A stretch of DNA of 64,000 nt from the NCBI RefSeq assembly GCF_001741865.1, contig NZ_CP017147.1, positions 5,323,001-5,387,000 of the forward strand. Reading direction: 5' to 3'. Source of the stretch: Bosea vaviloviae (GTDB lineage: Bacteria; Pseudomonadota; Alphaproteobacteria; Rhizobiales; Beijerinckiaceae). A program made the translations under genes and the position numbers. Positions within the stretch are counted from its first letter, which is position 1; every line of letters begins with the position of its first letter. Under the pieces are notes generated by a model. The model was not told where the DNA came from. It worked only from the letters and a program-made list of their open reading frames with translations, and made no database searches. Shown piece after piece: positions 56,101-64,000 of the stretch.

Positions 56101-56481
56101 TCACGCTGCGGCCACGATCTCGATCTCGACGAGCCAGTCGTCCTGCAGGAGCCCGGCGACCATCGTCGTCACGGCAGGTTTATGGTCGCCGAGCACTGCT
56201 TGTCGATAGGCAGTCGCGGGTCCGCGCAAGGAACGGTCGGCGAGGAAGGTCGTCACCTTGACGATATTGCCCACGGTCATTCCGGCTTCGGCGAGGATCG
56301 CCTTGAGGTTATCCCAGGCGGTTTCGAGCTGTGCCTCGATCCCATCAGGCGCATGGCCCTCCCGGTCGAGCCCCATGGTGCCGCTGCTGAATAGGAAACG
56401 CGTCGGCTGGACGACCTCCAGGCCATGACAATAGGGACCGACCGGAGCAAACATCGCAGGAGGATTATGAGCTTTTAGCAT
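56101..56481 (-). CDS. Rid family protein (RidA-like, without the usual arginine)
   Basis: A 126-residue protein: FAPVGPYCHGLEV, FSSGTMGLDREGH, VGNIVKVTTFLADRS, and LVEIEIVAAA. The imine-deaminase arginine of RidA (Arg105 in E. coli, in the PARS motif) aligns with Val104 in KPAVTTMVAG. So the protein belongs to a Rid subfamily lacking that residue and may not act as a 2-aminoacrylate deaminase. The start at 56481 has GAGG upstream; an ATG at 56496 is the alternative. Its stop is seven bases before pdxY. Confidence 0.9.
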   Translation of the reverse strand: MLKAHNPPAMFAPVGPYCHGLEVVQPTRFLFSSGTMGLDREGHAPDGIEAQLETAWDNLKAILAEAGMTVGNIVKVTTFLADRSLRGPATAYRQAVLGDHKPAVTTMVAGLLQDDWLVEIEIVAAA

Positions 56482-56496
56482 GGCAGCCTCGCGCAT

Positions 56497-56529
56497 GAGA
56501 AAGGGCGCCGCAGCCTAGGCCGGGCGCCC
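56497..56529 (-). terminator. Terminator after the substrate-binding protein gene
   Basis: On the minus strand GGGCGCCC...GGCGCCC is followed by TTTCTC. It lies between the transport gene and the Rid protein gene and separates the two transcripts. Confidence 0.7.
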
Positions 56530-56564
56530 TCCAGGAGACCAATTGAAAGTGGTTAGGGAACCGA

Positions 56565-57599
56565 TCAGGAGCCGGAAGCCGCCTTCTTCGCGAAGCTATC
56601 GATGAAGGTCTTCTTCAAATCGACATTCGACGACGCCAGTTCCGGGTCGAGCAGCTTCAGCGCGTCATAGACGCTCTGCTGGCCTTCGGGCGGCGAGATG
56701 CCGGTGCGGGAATAGCTCTCCTGCGAATTCTTGACCGCGCGCAGATAGAGCGGCTTGTCGCCGAGCAGATATTCCGGCGGCACGAGATCGGCGACATCCT
56801 CGGGCTTGGCCGTCTCCAGCCATTTCAGCGCCTTGACGAAGGCGTTGACGAGTTTTTGCGTCGTCACCGGGTTCTTCTCGGCGAATTCGCCCTTGAGATA
56901 GAGCACGGCCGCTGGATTCGAGCCGCCGAAGAGCGCCCGTGTGCCGGCCTCGGTGCGGGTGTCGATCAGCGTGACGATGTCGCCATCGGCTTCGAGCTTC
57001 GAGGTCACGGGATCGAGATGCGAGATGATGTCGACCTGGCCCTGCTTGATCGCGGCGACCGCGCTCGCGCCAGCACCGATACCGATGATCGGCGCATCCG
57101 TCGCCTTCAGCCCGGCCTTGACCATGGCGTATTGCGCGGTCAGCGCCGTCGAGGAGCCCGGTGCGGTGACGCCGATCTTCAACCCCTTGAAGTCGGCCGC
57201 CGATTTTACCTTGCCGGCGAGCTCCTTGCGCACGGCGATGGTGATCGCCGGGAAGCGCCCGAGCTCGACCACGGCGCGCACATCCTGGCCCTTGGCCTGC
57301 ATCCGGATGGTGTGCTCATAGGCGCCGGTGACGACATCGACGGAACCGCCGACCAAGGCCTGCAGCGATTTCGCACCGCCGCCGAAATCATTGATCTCGA
57401 CCTCGAGTCCCTGCTCCTTGAAGAAGCCCTTCTTCTCGGCGACCGTCAGCGGGAGGTAATAGAGCAATTGCTTGCCGCCGACGCCGAGCGTCAGCTTGGG
57501 TTTTTCGGCGTTCTGGGCCAGTGCGGCCGGGGTAAAGCCCGGAACGCTCCAGGCCGCCAGCGCGACGCCGGCCGCCATGATCAGATCTCTGCGGTTCAT
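56565..57599 (-). CDS. ABC transporter substrate-binding protein (NMT1/SsuA type)
   Basis: A 344-residue exported protein with a signal peptide (MNRRDLIMAAGVALAAWSVP, cleaved after ALAQ). The domain matches nitrate/sulfonate/taurine binders: LPLTVAEKKGFFKEQGLEV and DFGGGAKSLQALVGGSVDVV. The ligand is not fixed; sulfonates, aromatic acids or pyrimidine precursors are typical. It pairs with the permease and ATPase upstream, with a DUF3592 gene between. A terminator follows. Confidence 0.93.
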   Translation of the reverse strand: MNRRDLIMAAGVALAAWSVPGFTPAALAQNAEKPKLTLGVGGKQLLYYLPLTVAEKKGFFKEQGLEVEINDFGGGAKSLQALVGGSVDVVTGAYEHTIRMQAKGQDVRAVVELGRFPAITIAVRKELAGKVKSAADFKGLKIGVTAPGSSTALTAQYAMVKAGLKATDAPIIGIGAGASAVAAIKQGQVDIISHLDPVTSKLEADGDIVTLIDTRTEAGTRALFGGSNPAAVLYLKGEFAEKNPVTTQKLVNAFVKALKWLETAKPEDVADLVPPEYLLGDKPLYLRAVKNSQESYSRTGISPPEGQQSVYDALKLLDPELASSNVDLKKTFIDSFAKKAASGS

Positions 57600-57725
57600 C
57601 GGGTTTCCTTCCCTGAGGATGCTTTGCTTTGAAAGCCTTGTTGGGAAGCAGTTCTAGATTAGTCGCAGGCCTCGCGCCAACCCCGCCTTGAGTCAAAGGG
57701 CGAGCCAGCGCGCCCTCAATCGATC

Positions 57726-59153
57726 TCAGCGGAAGACATGGCTGGCATAGAGCGCGACGCCAAAGCAGGCGATCGCCGCACCAAACAGCAGCCAGCTCGT
57801 CCCGGTCGGGTTTTCCAGCGCAGCCTGCGACGGGTTGGCGGGGTCGTAATGCACCTCGACCGTCGCCCCGACAGGATAGCGCGCGGCGACCTTGTCGGCG
57901 GCGCTGCGCGAGCCGGAAGTAGTCAGGCCGAGCGCGATCTGACGGGAGCTAAAGTGGAGACCGCCGACCTCGTAGCGGAACTCGACGACCGCGGCATAGC
58001 TCCTGCGGTTCGGGCCGTCGCCGCTGGCCGCGCGCTGCTCGACGCGGCTCACCGTGACCCGCCCCGGCACGACCGGCCAAGCATTGGCGCGCATCAGATA
58101 GCGGCGATAGCCGACGAAGAACAGCAGCGTCACGAGGCCGAAGCCGATCGCGCACAGCATCACCGGAACCTCGGCGCGGGGCATGCTGGTCTGCAGCTCC
58201 TGTACGCCTCCCGTCGCCAGCCAGTAGCCGCCCGCGCCGAGCACGGCGAGCACGGCAAGCCCGGGCGCACAGCCGGCGAGCGCAGCCTTCTGCGCCGCGG
58301 GCGTCGGCGCCGACGCGACCGGGGGCGCCGGATCGGAGCCGGGCGCCGCCGGCGCACCGACCACGAGGCCACGCTCCAGCACGCAGTCCGTCGGGTCGTT
58401 GGGGTCGTAATGCACCGTCACCGTGGACCCGACCGGGTAGCGCCTCACCGCCTCCTCAGCGAACCGGCCGCTGATGTCGCCGAGGCTGACCCGGTTGCCC
58501 TGATAGCTCTGCCCCGCGACGGAGAACGCATAGGCCACGTCCGGCACGTTGACCGCCGTCCCGATCTCGTTGCCCTCGGGCGGTCGCCGCACGCTCAAGC
58601 TCGACCGCGTGATCCGGCCCTGTACCTGCAGCCAGGCTTTAGCCCGATGCATCTTGATCGCGACATTGGCGACCATGGCGCCGACCATGGCGACCACGGG
58701 CAACGAGAACAGCGCGACGACGCCAGCCGTGGTGTCGAGAAAGGGCAGCCAGTCGCGCGGCAGGTTGGACACCGCCACGGCGAGGACGACAGACGCCACG
58801 ACAGCGGCAATCGCCCAGGCCGGCGGCTGTCCGGAAGCCTCGGCGGTCTTCGAGGGCGACGGCGCACGCACCCAGTCATGGTTTCCGCGCCAATGCTTGT
58901 CACCGCTCAGACAGGCGAGCAGGAGCGTCTTCAGGGCCTGGGCATCGACCAGAGCGGCCGCGTCGAATTTGGTGATCCCATCATGGCGGGTCAGCCGAAA
59001 CGAGCCGTCATCCTGCCGGAGGGCTTCGACATAGCCGTCATCGTCCAGAAGGGTAATGCAGCTTTCGGGGTCGCTGCCGGCGACCTCGATGGCTGCGACG
59101 ATGTCGGCCGGTGTCGGCGCCTCGGTGATGCAGCCGTTGACGTCGAGTTCCAT
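57726..59153 (-). CDS. DUF3592 protein with two copies of the domain
   Basis: A 475-residue membrane protein. An N-terminal soluble part (1-105) is followed by two membrane helices (about 110-165), then a DUF3592-like beta domain (WLQVQGRITRSSL, ending RYPVGSTVTVHYDPNDPTDC). Two more helices and a second copy follow (WPVVPGRVTVSRVEQ, ending RYPVGATVEVHYDPANPSQA), and a last membrane helix ends the protein. The function is unknown. It splits the ABC transporter genes. Confidence 0.83.
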   Translation of the reverse strand: MELDVNGCITEAPTPADIVAAIEVAGSDPESCITLLDDDGYVEALRQDDGSFRLTRHDGITKFDAAALVDAQALKTLLLACLSGDKHWRGNHDWVRAPSPSKTAEASGQPPAWAIAAVVASVVLAVAVSNLPRDWLPFLDTTAGVVALFSLPVVAMVGAMVANVAIKMHRAKAWLQVQGRITRSSLSVRRPPEGNEIGTAVNVPDVAYAFSVAGQSYQGNRVSLGDISGRFAEEAVRRYPVGSTVTVHYDPNDPTDCVLERGLVVGAPAAPGSDPAPPVASAPTPAAQKAALAGCAPGLAVLAVLGAGGYWLATGGVQELQTSMPRAEVPVMLCAIGFGLVTLLFFVGYRRYLMRANAWPVVPGRVTVSRVEQRAASGDGPNRRSYAAVVEFRYEVGGLHFSSRQIALGLTTSGSRSAADKVAARYPVGATVEVHYDPANPSQAALENPTGTSWLLFGAAIACFGVALYASHVFR

Positions 59154-59220
59154 GCCCTATCTCCGCCTTCGCGGAGACGAGCATGAGCCTGCGATCGCCG
59201 GCGATCAAGCGGAGATGACG

Positions 59221-60012
59221 CTACGTCGTCGTGGTCGAGTTCTGCCCCGGCCGCCAGACCAGCAAGCGCTTCTCCACCATGGTGACAACTGCGTCGATCG
59301 CGATCACGAAGATCGCCAGGATCAGCATGCCGGAGAACACCCCGGTGACGTCGAAGACGCTCTCGGCTTCATGGATCTTGTAGCCGAGCCCGGCCGAGGA
59401 GCCGAGATATTCGCCGACCACCGCTCCCACCAGCGCAAAGCCCACCGACGTGTGCAGCGAGGAGAACATCCAGGTCAGCGCCGAGGGCCAATAGACATGG
59501 CGAAAGAGCTGACGCTCGTTCATGCCGAGCATGCGGGCGTTCGCCAGCACGGTCGGCGAAACCTCGCGCACGCCCTGGTAGACGTTGAAGAAGACGATGA
59601 AGAAGACCAGCGTGAAGCCGAGCGCCACCTTCGACCAGATGCCGAGCCCGAACCAGAGTGCGAAGATCGGCGCCAGCACGACACGCGGCAAGGCGTTCGC
59701 CGCCTTGATATAGGGGTCGAAGACCGCAGCCAGCAATTCCTGCCGGGCGAAGGTGAAGCCGAAGACAATGCCCGCGGCCGAGCCGATGACGAAGGCGAGC
59801 ACGGTCTCGGTCAGCGTGATGCCGAGATGCCAGTAGATGTCGGGTCCGATCAACTGGTTGAAGGTCCGCCCCAGCACGGCGGCCGGCGTCGAGAAGAAGA
59901 ACTGGATCGTCTTGACCTCGCCGAAGAGCGGATAGGCGGTGACGACGTGCCAGATCAGCAGGAAGACGACCATCACCAGCGCCTGCAGGCCAAGCAACTT
60001 GGCACGGTTCAT
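59221..60012 (-). CDS. ABC transporter permease (SsuC type)
   Basis: A 263-residue inner-membrane protein: the first helix is LGLQALVMVVFLLIWHVVTA, with about six helices in all. The EAA loop region is RMLGMNERQLFRHVYWPSAL, and WSKVALGFTLVFFIVFFNVY is characteristic of SsuC/TauC permeases. The ATG overlaps the ATPase gene stop by four bases, so the two are translated together. Confidence 0.94.
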   Translation of the reverse strand: MNRAKLLGLQALVMVVFLLIWHVVTAYPLFGEVKTIQFFFSTPAAVLGRTFNQLIGPDIYWHLGITLTETVLAFVIGSAAGIVFGFTFARQELLAAVFDPYIKAANALPRVVLAPIFALWFGLGIWSKVALGFTLVFFIVFFNVYQGVREVSPTVLANARMLGMNERQLFRHVYWPSALTWMFSSLHTSVGFALVGAVVGEYLGSSAGLGYKIHEAESVFDVTGVFSGMLILAIFVIAIDAVVTMVEKRLLVWRPGQNSTTTT

Positions 60013-60947
60013 GGCGAGGCTCCTTCGACCAGCTCTTTGTCCTCGACCAGTTCCCGGCCATCGCCCATCGCATAGGCCTTCTGAACCTCGACCCTGAGCG
60101 AGGCCCAGATGTCGCGATGGATCTCGTGGAAGGCTTTTTCCAGCCGGATCTCGGCGATGTCGCGCGGGCGCGGCAGCGGCACGCGGTAATCGGCGACAAT
60201 GCCGGCGGCAGGCCCCGCCGACATCACAACGACGCGGTCGGAGAGCGAGATCGCCTCCTCCAGATCATGCGTCACGAAGATCAGCGCCTTGCGGTCCTTC
60301 GACCAGAGATCGAGCAGGAGATTGCCCATGATCTGCCGGGTCTGCGCGTCGAGCGGGCCGAAAGGCTCGTCCATCAGCAGGATTTCCGGATCGCGGATCA
60401 ACATCTGCGCGAGGCTGACGCGCTTGCGCTGGCCGCCTGAAAGCATATGCGGATAGCGATCGACGAAGGCGCGCAAGCCCACCCGGCCAAGCCATTCGCG
60501 CGCCCGGGCGTCGGCCTGCGCATCGGAAACGCCCATCGGCTCCAGCGCGACCTTGACGTTCTCGAGTGCCGTCTTCCACGGCATCAGCGCGTCGGCCTGG
60601 AAGAGATAGCCGGCCCGGCGGTTCAGGCCGGAGAGCGGCTTGCCGAAGATGCCGACCGTGCCGGCCGAAGGCACGAGCAGGCCCGCCGCCGCGTTGAGCA
60701 GGGTCGACTTGCCGCAGCCGGTCGGCCCGACGACCGAGACGAACTCGCCGGCCGCAACCGAGAGGTTGATCCCGGTGACCGCCTTGTAGCGCTTGCCGCC
60801 ATCGATGTGGAAGGTGATGTCGAGCCCGCTGAGGGCGACCGCAGGCGACATCTCGCCTGCTCCCGCATCGCGCTGCGGGGGGTGGTGCGACTCCATGAAA
60901 TCCGTTTCCCCGTCGGCCGGGCGCACCGATCCGCGCTCGCCGCTCAT
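60009..60947 (-). CDS. ABC transporter ATP-binding protein (SsuB/TauB type)
   Basis: About 312 residues. Walker A is SVVGPTGCGKSTLLNAAAGL, the signature is LSGGQRKRVSLAQML, Walker B ILLMDEPFGPLD, and the H-loop FVTHDLEEA. The start could be 60947, 60896 or 60851; the frame is open to 61067, but the first 40 codons there are low-complexity. A 30-residue tail (MGDGRELVEDKELVE) is extra. With the permease and binding protein it completes one importer. Confidence 0.92.
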   Translation of the reverse strand: MSGERGSVRPADGETDFMESHHPPQRDAGAGEMSPAVALSGLDITFHIDGGKRYKAVTGINLSVAAGEFVSVVGPTGCGKSTLLNAAAGLLVPSAGTVGIFGKPLSGLNRRAGYLFQADALMPWKTALENVKVALEPMGVSDAQADARAREWLGRVGLRAFVDRYPHMLSGGQRKRVSLAQMLIRDPEILLMDEPFGPLDAQTRQIMGNLLLDLWSKDRKALIFVTHDLEEAISLSDRVVVMSAGPAAGIVADYRVPLPRPRDIAEIRLEKAFHEIHRDIWASLRVEVQKAYAMGDGRELVEDKELVEGASP

Positions 60948-61123
60948 GCCTTGATCTTTGCGGCCAAGACCTTGACCTTTGCTGCTAAGACTATGCGATC
61001 CCCCGCCGAAGGCAAAGTCGTCCTTCGGCGAAGGAGGCTGCCCTTCGCTCAAGGCCAGCGGTTGCATAACCCTGCGGTAGACGCGATAAGCCGGCGCCTC
61101 CCGCCGGAAAGATCGCGCTCGCC

Positions 61124-61648
61124 ATGGCCCAACTCGAACTCTGGATGCAAGCGCTCGTCGAGTTCATGCGGGCCCATCAGGAATGGGCGATCCCTATCGT
61201 CTTCCTGGTCGCTTTCTGTGAATGCGTCGCGGTTTTGTCCTGGCTCGTGCCGGCAACCGTGTTCTTCACCGCCTTTGGAGCCGCGGCCGGTGCGTCGGGC
61301 CTGAACCTGATCCCGCTCGCCGCCGCCGCCTCGGCCGGAGCGGGCTGCGGCTTCTGGGTCTCGTATTGGGCGGGCCTCGTGCTGGGCCCCCGCGTCGGCG
61401 ACTACTGGCCGCTCAACAAGAACCCGCAATTGCTCGAGCGCGGCCATGCCTTCTTCGAAAAATGGGGCGTCGCCAGCATCCTGATCGGCCATTTCTTCGG
61501 GCCGCTGCGCGCCGTGATCGCGATCGTCGCCGGCATCGTGCAGATGCCCTTCTGGCCTTTCCAGATCGCCAACTGGATCGCCTCGACCGTCTGGGGTTTC
61601 GCGCTGCTTTACGGCGCCGGGCGCCTCGCCGAATTGATGACGCATTAG
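61124..61648 (+). CDS. DedA family membrane protein
   Basis: A 174-residue inner-membrane protein with four to five membrane segments and the DedA/SNARE-associated pattern: FCECVAVLSWLVPATVFFTA, GAGCGFWVSYWAGLVLG, then FFEKWGVASILIGHFFGPLR and IPIVAGI-like AIVAGIVQMPFWPFQIAN. The conserved acidic residue is in FCEC and the arginine in GPLRA. Such proteins act as lipid flippases or scramblases or in pH/envelope homeostasis. It is divergent from the ABC ATPase. Confidence 0.9.
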   Translation: MAQLELWMQALVEFMRAHQEWAIPIVFLVAFCECVAVLSWLVPATVFFTAFGAAAGASGLNLIPLAAAASAGAGCGFWVSYWAGLVLGPRVGDYWPLNKNPQLLERGHAFFEKWGVASILIGHFFGPLRAVIAIVAGIVQMPFWPFQIANWIASTVWGFALLYGAGRLAELMTH

Positions 61649-61891
61649 CGCAGGCGCCGGTTTCCCTCGATCGGAAACCCGCCGCCGAAACACTGCAATT
61701 GGCTGAATGCGCCATTCAGCGCGGGTTCACGCCGCCCGGCGCGATATGGCGGCGTCACGTCGGCGCCCGTCACCAAGCGGTTCGACGCTGCCGTGACACG
61801 CTGGACCGGCCTCAAGCCGGCAGCGTCGTCTGGCGAAGGGCCCGGCCTCCGTCAGATGCGACAATCCGGGCCGAACACTGAGGTCCATGAC

Positions 61892-62257
61892 ATGACGATC
61901 TCCCGTTTCCTGATCCCCCTCGCCGCGCTCGCTTTGACCGCCGGCCAGGGTTTCGCGCAGACAGCGACGCAGCCCGCGACGCCTGCAAAGCCGACCGCTC
62001 CGGTCACCACCCCGGCGGCTCCCGCGGCTCAGCCCGCCAAGCCGATAGCGACGCAGCCCGCCCAGACCAAGAAGATCAACATCAACACGGCGACCGCCAC
62101 CGAACTCGACACGCTGAAAGGCATCGGCGAGGCCCGCTCCAAGAAGATCATCGAGGAGCGCGCGAAGACGAAGTTCAAGGACTTCGCCGATCTGGTGAAG
62201 CGCAACGTGCTGCCCGCCAATGTCGAAGCCGACATCAAGGACAAGATCACCTTCTGA
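61892..62257 (+). CDS. Exported helix-hairpin-helix (ComEA-like) protein
   Basis: A 121-residue protein. A signal peptide (MTISRFLIPLAALALTAGQG, cleaved after GFAQ) leads to an Ala/Pro/Thr-rich linker (about 25-57), then a helix-hairpin-helix domain: KININTATATELDTLKGIGE, ARSKKIIEERAKT and FKDFADLVKR. Exported HhH proteins bind DNA, as in competence ComEA, but no other com genes are here. A strong terminator follows. Confidence 0.88.
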   Translation: MTISRFLIPLAALALTAGQGFAQTATQPATPAKPTAPVTTPAAPAAQPAKPIATQPAQTKKININTATATELDTLKGIGEARSKKIIEERAKTKFKDFADLVKRNVLPANVEADIKDKITF

Positions 62258-62309
62258 ACGTCATCTGCTGAACCGGCCTCCGCGCCGGTTCGACGGCGAG
62301 ACGCAGCGA

Positions 62310-62338
62310 GGCCCGGCGGACCACCGCCGGGCCGTTTT
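62310..62338 (+). terminator. Rho-independent terminator of the helix-hairpin-helix gene
   Basis: Perfect stem GGCCCGGCGG with CCGCCGGGCC, four-base loop, then GTTTT. It ends 81 bases after the gene stop. Confidence 0.9.
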
Positions 62339-62440
62339 AGAGCGATTTCCGATCCAACAGAATCCTTCAACAGCAGCTGGCTGTTTGTTAAACGCGTTTT
62401 CTTCACGCGAACGGGTAATCCACTTCGCCGAAAAACGCTC
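62339..62440. repeat. Dispersed intergenic repeat, family A, copy 3 (inverted)
   Basis: The right half, read on the minus strand, begins GAGCGTTTTTCGGCGAAGTG and matches the start of the copies at 2781 and 38144; the left half (AGAGCGATTTCCGATCCAAC) corresponds to the hairpin part. It begins at the last T of the preceding terminator. Confidence 0.7.
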
Positions 62441-62458
62441 GCGCGTCCGGCTAGGCGG

Positions 62459-62563
62459 TCAGCTCCGGATCAAGCCGGCGATGACCGCCGCCATCAGGCC
62501 GAAGCACAGCCCCAGCACGATGCGCGTGAGGGTCTGCGAGTCGAGCAGCTTCAGAACCGTCAT
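62459..62563 (-). CDS. 34-residue single-helix membrane protein
   Basis: The frame reads MTVLKLLDSQTLTRIVLGLC and then FGLMAAVIAGLIRS, one membrane helix. GGAGGAGGGTG lies immediately before the ATG, a very strong ribosome-binding site. It is the last of three tiny membrane-protein genes on this strand; the 90 bases before it contain a 15-base tandem repeat. No family was recognised. Confidence 0.7.
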   Translation of the reverse strand: MTVLKLLDSQTLTRIVLGLCFGLMAAVIAGLIRS

Positions 62564-62579
62564 GTCACCCTCCTCCGTG

Positions 62580-62624
62580 ATGTCGAAAATCCTGCATGTC
62601 GAAATCCTGCATGTCGAAATTCTT
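62580..62624. repeat. Short tandem repeat (15-16 bp, three units)
   Basis: Units ATGTCGAAAATCCTGC, ATGTCGAAATCCTGC and a partial ATGTCGAAATTCTT. They lie in the leader of the 34-residue protein gene. Confidence 0.85.
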
Positions 62625-62653
62625 GGCCTCGCGAAGGCCGTGAGCCTTGTGGC

Positions 62654-62881
62654 TCAACTCGGAAACGCTCCGACGAGAATGCCCGCTATGGCGGTCAGGA
62701 TCAGCGCAACGGCGAGCACCAACAGGACAGGCTTGCCGAGGAAACCCTGACGCGCCTCGACGGGCGTCTCGATTGCGGGATCGGCATCGGAATGGTCGTC
62801 GGCCCGCATCGGCGGAATTCGGTCGCCATGCTGCAGCCCTTCGGATTGCGCCTTGGCGCGTTCCTCTGTCTGGGTCGTCAT
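62654..62881 (-). CDS. 75-residue tail-anchored membrane protein
   Basis: A charged N-terminal part (MTTQTEERAKAQSEGLQHGD, Arg/Asp/Glu-rich) is followed by a C-terminal helix (VLLVLAVALILTAIAGILVG). AAGGAGG precedes the ATG. It sits 38 bases after the stop of the next small gene upstream, so it probably shares its promoter. No family was recognised; the layout is common among small stress-induced proteins. Confidence 0.75.
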   Translation of the reverse strand: MTTQTEERAKAQSEGLQHGDRIPPMRADDHSDADPAIETPVEARQGFLGKPVLLVLAVALILTAIAGILVGAFPS

Positions 62882-62919
62882 CTGAGCCTCCTTCCCCAGC
62901 CGCAATTGTCGCGGACGGA

Positions 62920-63111
62920 TCAATCGGGCAGCAGGCCGACAAAGGTGTTGGCGAGCAGCGCCACCACGAGGCCGCCCAGAAGCGCGATCAGCAACGGCCA
63001 ATTCGGGCCGCCCTCCTGCTGAAGGACATCGCCAGGATCGGCCTCGGTCTCGTGCGCCGACCGGTCGCGCTCGTGGACGGCCCGTTCGCTGGAATCCCGT
63101 TCCCGTGCCAT
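62920..63111 (-). CDS. 63-residue tail-anchored membrane protein
   Basis: The N-terminal half is highly charged (MARERDSSERAVHERDRSAH) and a membrane helix ends the protein (PLLIALLGGLVVALLANTFV). I choose the ATG at 63111: an ATG at 63141 lies only four bases after the -10 of the EcfG-type promoter and would be at or before the transcription start. It is first in a row of three small membrane-protein genes. Confidence 0.68.
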   Translation of the reverse strand: MARERDSSERAVHERDRSAHETEADPGDVLQQEGGPNWPLLIALLGGLVVALLANTFVGLLPD

Positions 63112-63144
63112 GCCCGTGCCCCGGTTGATCCTGCTAGCCATGGA

Positions 63145-63169
63145 AACGCACTAAGCGCGCCTCGGTTCC
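63145..63169 (-). promoter_or_regulatory. EcfG-type promoter of the small membrane-protein cluster
   Basis: On the minus strand GGAAC (63169-63165), 16 bases, then CGTT (63148-63145), a full match to the general-stress consensus. It sits about 34 bases before the ATG at 63111. Confidence 0.6.
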
Positions 63170-63199
63170 GCCCAATATGGCGAACCGTGCTCTGGAACG

Positions 63200-63234
63200 A
63201 GAAAGGCGGGCGCATCGCTGCGCCCGCCTCTTTT
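63200..63234. terminator. Bidirectional hairpin terminator downstream of ilvC
   Basis: GGCGGGCGCA with TGCGCCCGCC (63205-63228). The plus side continues TCTTTTG and the minus side TTTCTC. In minus orientation it ends the ilvC transcript and protects the small-gene promoter just beyond. Confidence 0.8.
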
Positions 63235-63334
63235 GAAAATCAGGATTATCTTAACCTTACCAAAACCTTGCACCGAGAAGCGGAATCAAGCCGACAAGCA
63301 GTTGAATCAGCATCTCAGCCACTGGCAGGCGCCA

Positions 63335-63500
63335 GATCAGGTCTTGGCCCTGTCGACGCGAGCCTTCGCCTTGATCCCAAAGGCCCGGCGCGAGCCGGGC
63401 CGTCGCGGAAGAAGAGGATCAGTTCTTGGTCTTGTCGACCAGGGCCTTGGCCTTGATTCCAAAGGCCAGGCGTGAGTCGGGCCGTCGCAGCGGAAAACTG
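63335..63500 (-). repeat. Two decayed tandem copies of the 3' end of ilvC
   Basis: Units 63417-63500 (84 bp) and 63335-63416 (82 bp) each repeat the last 13 codons of ilvC, including its stop, plus about 45 bases of downstream DNA. On the minus strand they read [17 protein letters not shown] and GIKAKARVDRAKT-stop; the real end is [17 protein letters not shown]. The copy nearer the gene is the better preserved. Confidence 0.92.
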
Positions 63501-63502
63501 GA

Positions 63503-64000
<498 letters not shown>

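Overview
The window is high-GC, gene-dense chromosomal DNA from an alphaproteobacterium, most likely a Hyphomicrobiales member close to Bosea (inference from gene content and codon use; no rRNA marker is present). Support includes a GlgP/GlgX/GlgA/GlgB/MalQ glycogen locus, promoter-like GGAAC-N16/17-CGTT sites of the type used by the alphaproteobacterial general-stress sigma factor EcfG, many short palindromic intergenic repeats, and a urate pathway with a fused allantoinase/OHCU decarboxylase. Two genes are cut by the edges: malate:quinone oxidoreductase on the left and ketol-acid reductoisomerase (ilvC) on the right.

Layout: 0-11.5 kb holds mqo (partial), an Lrp regulator divergent from a small serine hydrolase, two c-type cytochromes, an IS5-group element inserted at the stop codon of an orphan CoxL-type molybdenum hydroxylase subunit, a DUF3829 protein, a rhodanese, a BON-LysM (Kbp-like) protein, a GlcG/HbpS-like protein and a thioredoxin-reductase-like ferredoxin-NADP reductase. 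11.6-18.6 kb holds a YfhO-like membrane protein, the urate catabolic genes puuD / uraH / puuE-uraD and an SDR. 18.6-30.1 kb is the glycogen locus, without glgC. 30.2-38.1 kb has a helicase whose start overlaps the end of a frameshifted LysR gene, a divergent dipeptide-type ABC importer (binding protein plus two permeases, no ATPases) with an M20 peptidase, and a proline-rich small protein. 38.3-43.6 kb is one 1767-residue autotransporter. 44-50 kb has a small RGY-rich exported protein, tRNA-Lys(CUU), an NCS2 permease, leuA with a leucine-rich leader peptide upstream, and two small hypotheticals. 50.3-61.1 kb is a run of minus-strand metabolic genes: M3 peptidase, Nudix, PhzF, EEP phosphatase, PdxY, a Rid protein, and an SsuABC/NMT1-type ABC importer with a DUF3592 protein inside it. 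61.1-64 kb has DedA, an exported helix-hairpin-helix protein, three tiny membrane proteins and the 3' end of ilvC followed by two decayed copies of its own last codons.

How the parts fit together: PuuD, UraH and the fused protein would carry urate to allantoate. GlgA/GlgB build glycogen and GlgP/GlgX/MalQ degrade it; three EcfG-like sites lie inside this locus and a fourth precedes a small gene at its head, which suggests general-stress control of glycogen metabolism. LeuA and IlvC belong to branched-chain amino acid synthesis, and the leuA leader suggests leucine-responsive attenuation. I saw no CRISPR array, prophage block or large mobile system; the only intact mobile element is the IS5-type insertion.
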